From an uncultured Pelagibacteraceae bacterium (GTDB lineage Bacteria; Pseudomonadota; Alphaproteobacteria; Pelagibacterales; Pelagibacteraceae): a stretch of 64,000 nt of DNA. The stretch spans positions 35,397 to 99,396 of the forward strand of contig CACJFS010000003.1 of NCBI GenBank assembly GCA_902592715.1. The letters run 5' to 3'. Of this stretch, positions 1 through 12,686 are shown piece by piece. The position numbers and the translations under genes are program-made. Positions within the stretch are counted from its first letter, which is position 1. Each line of letters opens with the position of its first letter. The notes below the pieces were generated by a model that searched no databases, was not told where the DNA came from, and was given only the letters and a program-made list of their open reading frames with translations.

Positions 1-699
1 AATGATAGTATAGCCACCTCTGAGATTAAGTATGGTGATAATGACAGACTAGCTTCTAGGGTTGCACAAATATCAAGTGCAGATTGTTTAATTTTATTAT
101 CTGACGTAAGTGGTCTTTACTCTAAAGATCCAAAATTAGACAAAAAGGCTAAATTAATCCGTGAAATTAAAAATATTGACAAAAATGTGGAAAAATTAGC
201 AACAAATAGATCTGGAGAATTTGGATCTGGTGGAATGAAAACGAAAATTGATGCTGCTAAAATTTGTCAATTCTCAGGATGCCATATGGCGATTGCTAAT
301 GGCTTAATAAGTAGACCAATTCAAAAAATTTTAACTGAAAATATATGTACTTGGTTTTTGCCTAAAATTTCAAAATTAGATGCGAGAAAAAAGTGGATCA
401 TAAGCTCAGTTTCTCCAAAGGGAAAAATAATTATTGATGAAGGTGCATTATTAGCTTTGAATAATGGAAAAAGTTTACTAGCTGCTGGGATCAAGGATGT
501 TCAAGGCAGTTTTAGCAAAGGTGATCATATCAAAATCCTAAACAATAATATGACCGAATTTGCTAGAGGATTAAGCAGTTTCTCTTCGGATGAAATCTTG
601 AAAATTAAAGGGAAGCACTCTAATAAAATAAATGATATTTTAGGTTATATTTCAAAATCAGAAGTTATTCATAAAGATGATATGGTATTAATCAAATGA
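1..699 (+). CDS. proB: Glutamate 5-kinase, C-terminal part (truncated by window start)
   Basis: Frame 1 is open from base 1 (NDSIATSEIKYGDNDRLASRVAQ...LLSDVSGLYSKDP...GTGGM-like GSGGMKTKIDAA) with a C-terminal PUA-like domain; followed directly by proA. Confidence 0.93.
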   Translation, partial: NDSIATSEIKYGDNDRLASRVAQISSADCLILLSDVSGLYSKDPKLDKKAKLIREIKNIDKNVEKLATNRSGEFGSGGMKTKIDAAKICQFSGCHMAIANGLISRPIQKILTENICTWFLPKISKLDARKKWIISSVSPKGKIIIDEGALLALNNGKSLLAAGIKDVQGSFSKGDHIKILNNNMTEFARGLSSFSSDEILKIKGKHSNKINDILGYISKSEVIHKDDMVLIK

Positions 700-1943
700 G
701 TAAAAGCTTAGAAAAAATTGGTATAAATGCGAAAATTGCTTTTGAAAACAAAATAAGTAATAAAAAAAAAAATAAAGTATTAAATTATTACATTCAACTT
801 ATTAAAAAAAACCAAAATAAAATTTTAGTCGAAAACACAAAAGATATAAAAATAGCCAAATCTAAAAAACTTAAAGAAAATTTAATTAAAAGACTTGCTC
901 TTAATAAAGACAAAATATGCTCAATTATTGAATCAATTGAAACTATTGCAAAATTTAAGGATCCAGTAGATGTTGATATAGAAACCTGGAAAAGACCAAA
1001 CGGTTTAAAGATAAAGAAAGTATCAATTCCGATTGGTATTATTGGTGTAATTTATGAAAGTAGACCAAATGTTACTTCGGATGTATCTACACTTTGTTTT
1101 AAATCTGGGAACTGCGTAATATTAAGAGGAGGATCAGAGGCTTACTATAGTAATAAAATTTTAGCTAATCTTTTTAGAAAATCATTAGAAAAATACAAAA
1201 TAAATAAGAATTTTGTTCAGTTTATAGAGAATAAAAATAGAAAACTGGTCGACTACATGCTGTCAAAAATGTCAAAATATATAGATGTTATTATTCCCAG
1301 AGGTGGAAAAAGTCTTGTAAAAAAAGTTCAAGATCTATCCTCTGTTCCTGTCATTGGACACCTTGAAGGTATGTGTCATACTTATATTGATAAAGATGCA
1401 AATCTTTCAATGGCAAAAAAAATATTAATAAATGCTAAATTACGTAACACTAGTATTTGTGGAGCTACAGAGACACTTTTAATACATAAAAATAAATCTA
1501 AAAATGTAGATGAGATATTAAATGAACTCACTAAGAGAGGTTGTTCTATTTATGCTGATAGAAAAATTTCTAAATTGTTTTACGGAAATTCAAGATTAGC
1601 AAATAATAAAACATGGTCGAAGGAACATTTATCTGCAAAAATTTCTGTAAAACTAGTAAATAATATTAATGATGCAGTAAATCATATTAATAAATATGGA
1701 ACAATGCATACTGATGCGATAATTACAAACAATAAAATTTCTGCAAAATTTTTTATAAAAAATATTAAAAGTTCGATCGCTATTCACAATTCTTCAACAC
1801 AGTATGCTGATGGAGGAGAATTTGGTTTTGGAGGTGAAGTTGGAATTTCAACAAACAAACTTCCACCAAGAGGTCCTGTTGGACTAAACCAGCTAGTTAG
1901 TTACAAATATGAGATATATGGATCTGGACAAACAAGGAAATAA
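696..1943 (+). CDS. proA: Glutamate-5-semialdehyde dehydrogenase (gamma-glutamyl phosphate reductase)
   Basis: IGVIYESRPNVTSDVSTLCFKSGN and GGEVGISTNKLPPRGPVGL motifs; 4-bp overlap with proB. Confidence 0.96.
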   Translation: MSKSLEKIGINAKIAFENKISNKKKNKVLNYYIQLIKKNQNKILVENTKDIKIAKSKKLKENLIKRLALNKDKICSIIESIETIAKFKDPVDVDIETWKRPNGLKIKKVSIPIGIIGVIYESRPNVTSDVSTLCFKSGNCVILRGGSEAYYSNKILANLFRKSLEKYKINKNFVQFIENKNRKLVDYMLSKMSKYIDVIIPRGGKSLVKKVQDLSSVPVIGHLEGMCHTYIDKDANLSMAKKILINAKLRNTSICGATETLLIHKNKSKNVDEILNELTKRGCSIYADRKISKLFYGNSRLANNKTWSKEHLSAKISVKLVNNINDAVNHINKYGTMHTDAIITNNKISAKFFIKNIKSSIAIHNSSTQYADGGEFGFGGEVGISTNKLPPRGPVGLNQLVSYKYEIYGSGQTRK

Positions 1944-2454
1944 AAAAAAAATTGGTATTCTTGGAGGCACCTTTGATCCAGCACATAAAGGACATTTAAG
2001 TATCTCTAAAGAGGCAAAAAAAAGATTCGATATTCATCAGATTATTTGGGCGGTTACCAAAAAAAATCCATTTAAAGAGAAAAGTAGTTTAAGTTTAGAT
2101 AAAAGAATAAATTTTGCAAAAAAAATTGCAAAAAAAAATTCATTTATAAAAGTAAAATATTTTGAGGATAAAATTAAATCAAACAGAACAATTGACCTGA
2201 TAAAGCATATTAAAAAAAATAATAAAAAAACAGATATTTATTTCATAATGGGTGCAGATAGTTTGATTAATTTTCATAAATGGAAAAACTCTGATTTAAT
2301 TTCATCTATTTGTAACATTCTAGTATTTGATAGAGACAGATATAAGGCTAAATCATTAAGTTCTAGAAGCTTTAAAAAGTATAGTAAGAAGAGCTTAAAA
2401 TTTATAAAATTTAATAAGGTCAATATTTCATCTTCTAAATTAAGAAAAATTTGA
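1909..2454 (+). CDS. nadD: Nicotinate-nucleotide adenylyltransferase
   Basis: GILGGTFDPAHKGH nucleotidyltransferase motif and ISSSKLRK; overlaps the proA end. The start may be the ATG at 1918. Confidence 0.92.
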   Translation: MRYMDLDKQGNKKKIGILGGTFDPAHKGHLSISKEAKKRFDIHQIIWAVTKKNPFKEKSSLSLDKRINFAKKIAKKNSFIKVKYFEDKIKSNRTIDLIKHIKKNNKKTDIYFIMGADSLINFHKWKNSDLISSICNILVFDRDRYKAKSLSSRSFKKYSKKSLKFIKFNKVNISSSKLRKI

Positions 2455-2471
2455 TACTCTTTTAATAATTA

Positions 2472-2822
2472 ATGGACAAAATCTCTACTCTTCACAAAGA
2501 TGTGGTCAATCTCTTAGATGCAAATAAAGCCCTAGATATTGTTTCAATAGATTTAGATGGAAAATCATCAATAGCGGATCAAATGATAATCGCTAGCGGG
2601 ACGTCTTCAAGACATATCCAAGCTTTATCAGAACAAGTATATGAATACTTAAAAAAAAATGGTGTAAGCAATTGTAAAATTGAAGGAAGAGAAAGTAGTG
2701 ATTGGAAACTTGTAGATGGAATTGATCTTATTATTCATATTTTCAATCCTGAAAAAAGAAAATTTTATGAATTAGAAAAAATATGGTCTGAATTAATTCC
2801 TAAAGAAAAAGTAATTATATGA
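2472..2822 (+). CDS. rsfS: Ribosome silencing factor (RsfS/Iojap family)
   Basis: KALDIVSIDLDGKSSIADQMIIASGTSSRHIQALSEQV and DWKLVDGIDLIIHIF; follows nadD. Confidence 0.95.
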   Translation: MDKISTLHKDVVNLLDANKALDIVSIDLDGKSSIADQMIIASGTSSRHIQALSEQVYEYLKKNGVSNCKIEGRESSDWKLVDGIDLIIHIFNPEKRKFYELEKIWSELIPKEKVII

Positions 2823-3964
2823 TGAAAAAACTTAAAACATATTTTTTATCATTATTTATTTATTTTTTTGTAACTAGTATTGTTGCCGTTTCAGGAGAAA
2901 ATGATATTTATAAAAAAATAGATGTTTTTTCAGAAGTCTTAGATAAAATTAATAAAGAATTTGTTGATGAGGTAAACCAAAGTGATGCAATGGATGCTGC
3001 AATCAATGGTGTTCTTCAATCCTTAGATCCTTATTCTGCTTATATGTCACCAGACTCTTATCAAAGTATGCAGACAGAAACGAGTGGAGAATTTGGAGGA
3101 CTAGGAATTGAAGTGAGCATGGAAGCTGGAGTAATAAAAGTAATAACACCAATGGATGATTCACCTGCGGCTGAAGCAGGAGTTAAAGCTGGTGATTATA
3201 TAGTAAGAATTAATGATATTCAGGTTCAAGGTAAATCTTTAAGTGAAGCAGTTGACATAATGAGGGGTCCTGTTGGATCAGATATTGAAATAACAGTTAG
3301 AAGAAGAGGTGAACGAAAGGCATTAATTTTTAATATAACTAGAGAAAAAATTAAAGTTTCATCAGTAAAATCTAAGATATTAGATAATCAAACTGGTTAT
3401 TTAAGACTTACCTCTTTTAATGAAAACAGTAGTGGTCAAATCAGTGATAAAATTAAAGAGTTTAAAAAAAATAAAAATGTTAAAAATTATATTTTAGATT
3501 TGAGAAATAATCCTGGTGGACTACTTTCTCAGGCAATTAAAATTACAGATTTTTTTATAGATAGTGGAGAAATTGTTTCAACGAAAAGTAAAAGAAAATA
3601 CGAAAGTAGGAAATTCTTTGCAAGAAAAGGTGATATAATAGATGGCAATACAATTGTTGTCTTAATAAATTATGGTTCAGCATCTGCATCTGAAATTGTG
3701 GCAGGGGCGCTAAAGGATCACAAAAGAGCAATAATAATTGGAGAAAATAGCTATGGTAAAGGCTCTGTACAATCAATTATTCCTCTCAAAAATAAAGGTG
3801 CAATAAGATTGACTGTATCTAAATATTATCTTCCATCAGGGAAATCTATATCAGAAATAGGTGTCTCGCCTGATATTGAGGTAGCTGAAGGATCTGATGA
3901 CTTTAGGTTTAATACTGATACAGACAATCAACTTCAATTCGCTCTAGAGCTTTTAAACGGCTAA
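2819..3964 (+). CDS. ctpA: C-terminal processing peptidase, S41 family, with PDZ domain
   Basis: Signal-peptide-like N-terminus, PDZ region, LDLRNNPGGLL and GSASASEIVAGAL motifs. Confidence 0.93.
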   Translation: MMKKLKTYFLSLFIYFFVTSIVAVSGENDIYKKIDVFSEVLDKINKEFVDEVNQSDAMDAAINGVLQSLDPYSAYMSPDSYQSMQTETSGEFGGLGIEVSMEAGVIKVITPMDDSPAAEAGVKAGDYIVRINDIQVQGKSLSEAVDIMRGPVGSDIEITVRRRGERKALIFNITREKIKVSSVKSKILDNQTGYLRLTSFNENSSGQISDKIKEFKKNKNVKNYILDLRNNPGGLLSQAIKITDFFIDSGEIVSTKSKRKYESRKFFARKGDIIDGNTIVVLINYGSASASEIVAGALKDHKRAIIIGENSYGKGSVQSIIPLKNKGAIRLTVSKYYLPSGKSISEIGVSPDIEVAEGSDDFRFNTDTDNQLQFALELLNG

Positions 3965-3965
3965 A

Positions 3966-4445
3966 ATGAAAGAGAAATATAAAAATTTACCACTTAGAAG
4001 TGGTGTTGGGATAGTTGTTTTAAATAAAGAAAATAAAGTTTTTGTTGCAAAAAGAATAGATAATAAAAAAAACTTTTGGCAAATGCCACAAGGTGGGGTT
4101 GATAAGGGTGAAGACTTTTATGAGGCTGCAATTAGAGAATTAAAAGAAGAAACTAGTATTAAATCAGTAAGTTTAATTAAAAAAATTGATGGCTTACTTA
4201 CCTACCACTTACCAAATGAATTATTAGGAATTATTTGGAAAGGTAAATTTAAAGGTCAAAAACAACAATGGTATATAATGAGATTTAATGGTGACGAAAA
4301 AGAAATTAATATTAATACAAAACATCCAGAATTTCTTGAATGGAGATGGGTAGATCCAGATAAAATTACTGAACTTGTGGTAAAATTTAAACTACATGTA
4401 TACGAAAAAATTCAAGAAGAAGTAAAAAAAATTTTAGTTAATTGA
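3966..4445 (+). CDS. rppH: RNA pyrophosphohydrolase (Nudix hydrolase)
   Basis: NFWQMPQGGVDKGEDFYEAAIRELKEETSI Nudix box. Confidence 0.93.
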   Translation: MKEKYKNLPLRSGVGIVVLNKENKVFVAKRIDNKKNFWQMPQGGVDKGEDFYEAAIRELKEETSIKSVSLIKKIDGLLTYHLPNELLGIIWKGKFKGQKQQWYIMRFNGDEKEININTKHPEFLEWRWVDPDKITELVVKFKLHVYEKIQEEVKKILVN

Positions 4446-4825
4446 TTTTAATACTTCAAGTTTTTGATCAAGCAAATATTTTTCCTGATCATTTATATCA
4501 GACTTATTAAGTTCTTCCTCAGCAGATTTCTGAATTTCTGAAATTTTTTCTTTATCAATGTCTTTTAAATTTAAAATAAGACTTGTAAGTATAGAAAGAT
4601 TATTATCTTTAAATTCAATTATTCCATCATTTACATAAAAACTTTCCTCGCCAGACTTTGAAAATATTTTAATTATTCCTGGTTTTAAAAAAGAAATAAT
4701 AGAAATATGGTCTTTTAAAATCCCTATCTCACCTTCAAATGCAGGGACAACTACCTCGGTGACATCATTTTTAGATAAAAATGATTTTTCAGGGTTTACT
4801 ATTTCTACAGAATATTCTTCGCTCA

Positions 4826-4826
<1 letters not shown>
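4434..4826 (-). CDS. atpC: ATP synthase F1 epsilon subunit
   Basis: Beta-sandwich N-terminus (VTEVVVPAFEGEIGILKDHISIISFLKPG); last gene of the atp cluster. Confidence 0.92.
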
Positions 4827-7122
<2,296 letters not shown>

Positions 7123-7128
7123 TATTTT

Positions 7129-8664
7129 TTATGATTTAAAATCTTTCTTAAGTTGTAAAATAATTTCATTCAATTCTTTTTCTTTATCATCTTCAAGTTT
7201 TCCTGAAGCTGTTATTGACTCAATAATATCTGGCTTTTCAGATTTACATTTTTCAATAATTTTACTCTCAAAACTTGAAATATCCTTTTGTTCAATATCA
7301 TCAAGATGTCCTCTAACTCCACAAAATACAGAAATGACTTGTTCTGCAACTGTCATGGGAGAATATTGATTTTGCTTTAAAAGTTCAGTTAACTTTGATC
7401 CTCTATTAAGTAATTTCTGAGTAGACGCATCAAGGTCTGAACCAAATTGTGCAAACGCAGCCATTTCACGATATTGTGCAAGCTCCAATTTCATGGACCC
7501 TGAAACTTTCTTCATCGCTTTAGTTTGAGCAGATGATCCAACTCTTGATACGGATAATCCAACATTTATGGCAGGTCTTATGCCTTGGTTAAAAAGTTCA
7601 GTTTCAAGAAATATTTGACCATCAGTAATTGAAATAACATTTGTTGGTATAAATGCGGAGACATCACCACCTTGGGTTTCGATTATTGGAAGAGCGGTTA
7701 ATGATCCTCCACCATGCTCATCACTTAATTTTGCAGCTCTTTCAAGTAATCTACTATGTAAGTAAAACACGTCTCCAGGATATGCTTCTCTTCCTGGAGG
7801 TCTTCTTAATAGAAGTGACATTTGTCTATATGCAACAGCTTGTTTTGATAAATCATCATATATAATCAATGCATGCATCCCATTATCTCTAAAATACTCA
7901 CCCATAGTACATCCAGTGTAAGGGGCTAAAAATTGTAAAGGTGCTGCATCTGATGCAGTTGCTGCAACTATTGTTGTGTATTCCATCGCACCAGCTTCTT
8001 CTAGTGTTTTTTCAATCTGTCTAACTGTAGATCTCTTTTGGCCTACGGCCACATAAATACAATACAATTTTTTCTTCTCATCACCTGACTCGTTGATTTT
8101 TTTCTGATTTATAATAGCGTCAATAGCAACTGCTGTTTTGCCTGTTTGTCTGTCACCAATAATTAATTCTCTTTGTCCTCTTCCAATTGGAACTAGACTA
8201 TCAATTGATTTAAGACCAGTCTGCATTGGTTCACTTACAGATTTACGTGGAATTATACCAGGAGCTTTAACCTCAACCCTACTTCTTTTTAAACTTTTAT
8301 CTAACGCACCTTTTCCATCAATTGGATTTCCTAAACCATCAACTACTCTACCGAGTAATTCTTTTCCAACTGGTGTATCAACAATCGCACCAGTTCTTTT
8401 TACAGTATCACCTTCTTTAACCGCTCTATCATCACCAAAAATTACAACACCAACATTTTCACTCTCCAGGTTTAATGCCATTCCTTTCGAACCATCAGAG
8501 AATTCTACCATTTCTCCAGCTTGAACATTATCTAATCCATAAATTCTTGCTATACCATCTCCTACTGATAAAACTTGACCAACCTCTGTAACCTCAGCTT
8601 TATCTCCAAACTTTTTAATTTGTTCTTTTAATATTTTTGTAACTTCTGAAGGATTTATTTCCAT
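7129..8664 (-). CDS. atpA: ATP synthase F1 alpha subunit
   Basis: [45 protein letters not shown]. Confidence 0.99.
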   Translation of the reverse strand: MEINPSEVTKILKEQIKKFGDKAEVTEVGQVLSVGDGIARIYGLDNVQAGEMVEFSDGSKGMALNLESENVGVVIFGDDRAVKEGDTVKRTGAIVDTPVGKELLGRVVDGLGNPIDGKGALDKSLKRSRVEVKAPGIIPRKSVSEPMQTGLKSIDSLVPIGRGQRELIIGDRQTGKTAVAIDAIINQKKINESGDEKKKLYCIYVAVGQKRSTVRQIEKTLEEAGAMEYTTIVAATASDAAPLQFLAPYTGCTMGEYFRDNGMHALIIYDDLSKQAVAYRQMSLLLRRPPGREAYPGDVFYLHSRLLERAAKLSDEHGGGSLTALPIIETQGGDVSAFIPTNVISITDGQIFLETELFNQGIRPAINVGLSVSRVGSSAQTKAMKKVSGSMKLELAQYREMAAFAQFGSDLDASTQKLLNRGSKLTELLKQNQYSPMTVAEQVISVFCGVRGHLDDIEQKDISSFESKIIEKCKSEKPDIIESITASGKLEDDKEKELNEIILQLKKDFKS

Positions 8665-9222
8665 TTAAGCCTCTATCATTGTATTTTCGATTTGTTGTAA
8701 TTTATTTTTAATAGAGGTATCTACCATAATACTACCAACTTGTATTACTAAACCTCCAATTAAACTCTTATCATATTTATAGTCTAATTTTATTTTCGCG
8801 TTAAAATTTTGAGACAATTCATCTTTTATTTTATTTACTTGTTCTCCTGATAATTCTTTAGAAGAAATTAGTTCAGCTTTTACTTCTCCTCTTTTTTTTG
8901 AACAAGTATCAACAAAATCTTTGAGAATTGTTTTTAAATAAAAAAATCTTCTTTTAGATATTAGAAAACCTAAGAATTTTGATAGTAAAGAGTTTAATTT
9001 ATAATTATTAGCAATCATATTGATTACATCCTGAAGTTCATTTACAGAGTTAGTTGGATCTTTAATTAATGAACTAAAATCTTTGCTCTCATGTATTAAT
9101 TTTAATAAAGATATTGATTGTTCTTCAACTTCATCTACTGAATTATTTTCTTTAGCTAGCTCATATAGTGCTAAGGAATATCTACCTGCTGTGGTAACTG
9201 AAAAACTGTTATTTTTACTCAA
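8665..9222 (-). CDS. atpH: ATP synthase F1 delta subunit
   Basis: RYSLALYELAKEN...; first gene of the F1 cluster. The ORF start used is a TTG codon. Confidence 0.93.
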   Translation of the reverse strand: MSKNNSFSVTTAGRYSLALYELAKENNSVDEVEEQSISLLKLIHESKDFSSLIKDPTNSVNELQDVINMIANNYKLNSLLSKFLGFLISKRRFFYLKTILKDFVDTCSKKRGEVKAELISSKELSGEQVNKIKDELSQNFNAKIKLDYKYDKSLIGGLVIQVGSIMVDTSIKNKLQQIENTMIEA

Positions 9223-9319
9223 TTTTGACTCTTTATTTTAGAAGATTTTCTGGATTAAGTAGCATATGCATTTGATGTCTTCAAGCATCAGATTAACAAT
9301 TTAATATCTATTTTGTCTC

Positions 9320-11275
9320 TTAATTAAAGGTTATTGGATCCACATCAACTGTCAGTTTTATTTCACTAGGTAATTTGTGCTTATTCAATATTTCAGCCAA
9401 CTTATTTTGTATTTTCGACCCCTTTTTTGACCTTATTAGGAGCCTTTGGCGATATTTTCCTTTAACTCTATAAATAGGTGCATTCACAGGTCCTAAAACT
9501 TTATCATCAAGAGAACTTAGGAGTACTTGTTTTAAATTTTGAGACTCTTCATCTAAATTATTCTCTTTAGAGGAAGTAAGTATTAATGAAATAAATCTTT
9601 CAAATGGTGGAAGATTATTTTTCTCTCTTAATTTCAATTCATTATCTAAAAAAATAAATGGGTCATGGTGAGTAATTTGATTTATTATATTTCGATTAAT
9701 ACCAAAAGTTTGAAAATATACTTTAGCAGGTTTACCAGTCCTTCCTGCTCTTCCTGATAACTGGTGGTATAGTTGAAGATTTTTTTCAGCTGTTCTAAGA
9801 TCGTGACCATTAGATGTTAAATCAATATCTAGAACAACAATGCAATTTAAATTTGGAAAATGAAAACCTTTTGAAATTAATTGTGTCCCAATTAAAATAT
9901 CAACTTCACCATTTATTATACTTTCAAGTTGATCTTTAGACGATTTTTTGTTCATGGTATCGCTTGAAAAAATAGATATTTTTTTGTCAGGAAATAATAT
10001 CTTTACTTCCTCCGCTATTCTTTCAACACCTGGACCACTAAAAACAAAATCACAAGTGTTTCCTTTGCTACAATTTCTATTTAATTTACTTTTGAAACCA
10101 CAATAATGACAAAGTAAAATATTTTTACCTTTATGATATACTAAATTTATAGAACAGTTTGGGCAGGAGTATACTTTTACACAATTTTTGCATAGAGCAT
10201 AAGGTGCAAAACCTCTTCTATTCATAAAAAATAAAACTTGATCATTTTTTTTTAAATGATCTTTAACCTTTTTCAAAGTTTCAGTAGCAATCCATGATTG
10301 TTTATTTAATCTGCTATTATTTAAATCAATTATTTCAAATGAAGGGAGATTTGCATCTTTATATCTTTTAATTAATCTCGAGATGGAATACTTATTTTTT
10401 TTAACATTTGCATATGTTTCTATTGATGGAACTGAAGTTACAAGGTTAATGGGTATATTTTCAAAGTTAGCTCTAGCTATTGCCATATCCCTTGCATTAT
10501 AAATAACACCTTCATCTTGCTTAAATGATTGATCATGTTCTTCATCAATTACTATTAGTCCTATTTTTTTAAATGGCAAAAAAAGAGACGATCTTGCCCC
10601 TATAACTACCTTTATTAATCCTGATGCGACTCCACTCCAAATAATTTTTTTTCTTTTTGGCGTTACTCCCGAATGCCAAATTGCAGCTTTAAAACCAAAA
10701 AATTCCTCAAATTTTTTCTCAAATTCTGAGGTAAGTCCTATTTCTGGCAGTAAAATTATTGCCTGATAGCCTTTTTTTAAGATTTCCTCTATTTGCTTGA
10801 AATATACAATTGTTTTTCCAGATCCAGTTGTTCCTTGAAGCAAATGTACTCTAAATTCTCCATTTTTTTTTAACATTTCTTTAAAGACTTTATTTTGATC
10901 TTCAGAAAGTTTAAAATTTTGCCTAGTTTTTTTATTATTAAAGATTAGATATTCTTTATCATCAAGTTTGGTTATTGCATCACCACCAATTAAATGAAGT
11001 TTTAAACACATACCAATCGGTACCAAATTATAATTTGAGAACCAATTCAAAAAATTTATTGTTTCAATTTTCAAAGGATTTATTTGGATAATAGATTTAA
11101 TTTTTTTAAGTTTAAATTTTTTTTGAATTTTCTTTTCAAATGAGTTCCAAACAACACCTGTTAAATCCTTTTTTCCAAATGGTACCTTCACATAAGTTCC
11201 TGGACTTAATTTTTTATCAAATTCGTATGTAAAAGGGTGGTTGAAAATATTTGGTAATAAAACTGGAATTTGCAT
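9320..11275 (-). CDS. priA: Primosomal protein N' (replication restart helicase)
   Basis: GTTGSGKTIVYFKQ Walker A, DEEHDQSFKQDEGVIYNARD, zinc-binding Cys cluster CKNCVKVYSCPNCSINLVYHKGKNILLCHYCG. Confidence 0.97.
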   Translation of the reverse strand: MQIPVLLPNIFNHPFTYEFDKKLSPGTYVKVPFGKKDLTGVVWNSFEKKIQKKFKLKKIKSIIQINPLKIETINFLNWFSNYNLVPIGMCLKLHLIGGDAITKLDDKEYLIFNNKKTRQNFKLSEDQNKVFKEMLKKNGEFRVHLLQGTTGSGKTIVYFKQIEEILKKGYQAIILLPEIGLTSEFEKKFEEFFGFKAAIWHSGVTPKRKKIIWSGVASGLIKVVIGARSSLFLPFKKIGLIVIDEEHDQSFKQDEGVIYNARDMAIARANFENIPINLVTSVPSIETYANVKKNKYSISRLIKRYKDANLPSFEIIDLNNSRLNKQSWIATETLKKVKDHLKKNDQVLFFMNRRGFAPYALCKNCVKVYSCPNCSINLVYHKGKNILLCHYCGFKSKLNRNCSKGNTCDFVFSGPGVERIAEEVKILFPDKKISIFSSDTMNKKSSKDQLESIINGEVDILIGTQLISKGFHFPNLNCIVVLDIDLTSNGHDLRTAEKNLQLYHQLSGRAGRTGKPAKVYFQTFGINRNIINQITHHDPFIFLDNELKLREKNNLPPFERFISLILTSSKENNLDEESQNLKQVLLSSLDDKVLGPVNAPIYRVKGKYRQRLLIRSKKGSKIQNKLAEILNKHKLPSEIKLTVDVDPITFN

Positions 11276-12643
11276 TTATTTCAACCAAGAATACTTATCT
11301 TGGTAATCCTTAAATAGATTATAATATTTCGAATACTTATCAGTATTATAGCTAGTAATCTCATTCCTGATTTGAATATTGCTTGTCGTTCTAATATCTA
11401 AATCATCTCTCTTATAAAATTCGAGAGCATTTGCATCCCATTTTAAACCACAAAAATTAAATATTTCTTTAGAAATTTTTTCTTTATTTTGTGTAAGATT
11501 TTCAAGAGATACATCATGTATGATACTCGGATATTTTTTTTTAAAATATTTTATTATTTTTGTATAGTTATCGATATAAGTAATTATGTTTTGTATACTA
11601 TGTGTCCAAGATAAGTCAGGTAGTAATGATTGATAAATTCCTACAATGGAGTCCTTAAGACTTCTATGACAATGTAAAAATTTAGCTTTAGGGAATATAC
11701 TTAGTATAAAATCAATGTTAAAGAAATTCTCTAAAGATTTATCTACAAAATAATTTACATCTTTTTCAATCAAAGAGAATTGGGAATATTTCTTATTCAC
11801 AAAATTTTTAAATTCATTGACTTTAAAATTAAATATTTCTTTCTTTTCATCATTTAATGATATTTTAGAAGAAAGTTGATTTATTACACCCATATTAATG
11901 AAAGCAGATTCTCCAAACGATGGAATATTGTTTTCTGAAGAAGTTATAATTGCTTCAACTAGTGTTGATCCTGATCTTGGTAAGCCTATAATAAATATTG
12001 GTGAAATATCATTAAATAAATAATCTTTTTTATCATTTTCTATAAAATTTGACTGATTGTAATGTTCTAAAATTATTTTTGAATAATACTTTTGTGATTG
12101 AAGGTTATAGTTTTTTTTAAAGTCAAAACAAAGGCTGTGTGAATTATTTAAAAAAGCTAACTCTTTTTCAATGTTTCTCTCTTTCTTTTCTTTTTTAGAT
12201 AGTAAGAATTCGGATAAAAACTTTTCTAAAATATTTGCATTCGGATTGTCATTAATTTGTTTAATAATTTCAAAGTGACTTGTTTTAAGAAAATTTGGTT
12301 TTAATGTGAAAATTCCATAATAGGCTCTAATATCTCTTATATTTATATCTAGAACTTTAAGATAAGTTGATAATGATTTTTCTATATCACCAGTAGACTG
12401 CTCTAAATATGCAACTTTTAAATAAGTATTTAAAGATTTAGGATCTATTTTTTTGCATTTGTCAAAAAATTTTAGACTCTTTTTTATATTCTTTAATTCA
12501 AAATTAATAATTGCAAGATTATAATTAATTTCGAAGTTATTATTATTTTTATTCAAATCTAGAAAAATTTTTTCTGCATCTTTAAAATTTTTTTGTGAAA
12601 GAAATTTTTTTCCTAAATCTAAACTCATACTTAAATATATCAC
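11276..12643 (-). CDS. TPR-repeat protein with sulfotransferase domain
   Basis: N-terminal TPR-like helices; PIFIIGLPRSGSTLVEAIITSS matches the PAPS-binding loop of the sulfotransferase_3 type. Confidence 0.85.
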   Translation of the reverse strand: MIYLSMSLDLGKKFLSQKNFKDAEKIFLDLNKNNNNFEINYNLAIINFELKNIKKSLKFFDKCKKIDPKSLNTYLKVAYLEQSTGDIEKSLSTYLKVLDINIRDIRAYYGIFTLKPNFLKTSHFEIIKQINDNPNANILEKFLSEFLLSKKEKKERNIEKELAFLNNSHSLCFDFKKNYNLQSQKYYSKIILEHYNQSNFIENDKKDYLFNDISPIFIIGLPRSGSTLVEAIITSSENNIPSFGESAFINMGVINQLSSKISLNDEKKEIFNFKVNEFKNFVNKKYSQFSLIEKDVNYFVDKSLENFFNIDFILSIFPKAKFLHCHRSLKDSIVGIYQSLLPDLSWTHSIQNIITYIDNYTKIIKYFKKKYPSIIHDVSLENLTQNKEKISKEIFNFCGLKWDANALEFYKRDDLDIRTTSNIQIRNEITSYNTDKYSKYYNLFKDYQDKYSWLK

Positions 12644-12686
12644 TACTATACAATTAATATAATGAAAGATATGATTTTAAATAAAT

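Noticed and set aside
187-699. Stand-alone 170-aa ORF
   Set aside because: The frame is open from base 1, so this is the 3' part of proB cut by the window edge.
1909-2454. Truncated nadD, ending at SSSKLRKI
   Set aside because: Alphaproteobacterial NadD proteins commonly end near SSTALR, so the short C-terminus is probably normal.
9223-9319. Short inverted repeat TGATG...CATCA between atpH and priA as a structured RNA
   Set aside because: The stem is only about 5 bp and AT-rich; no stronger structure was seen by eye.
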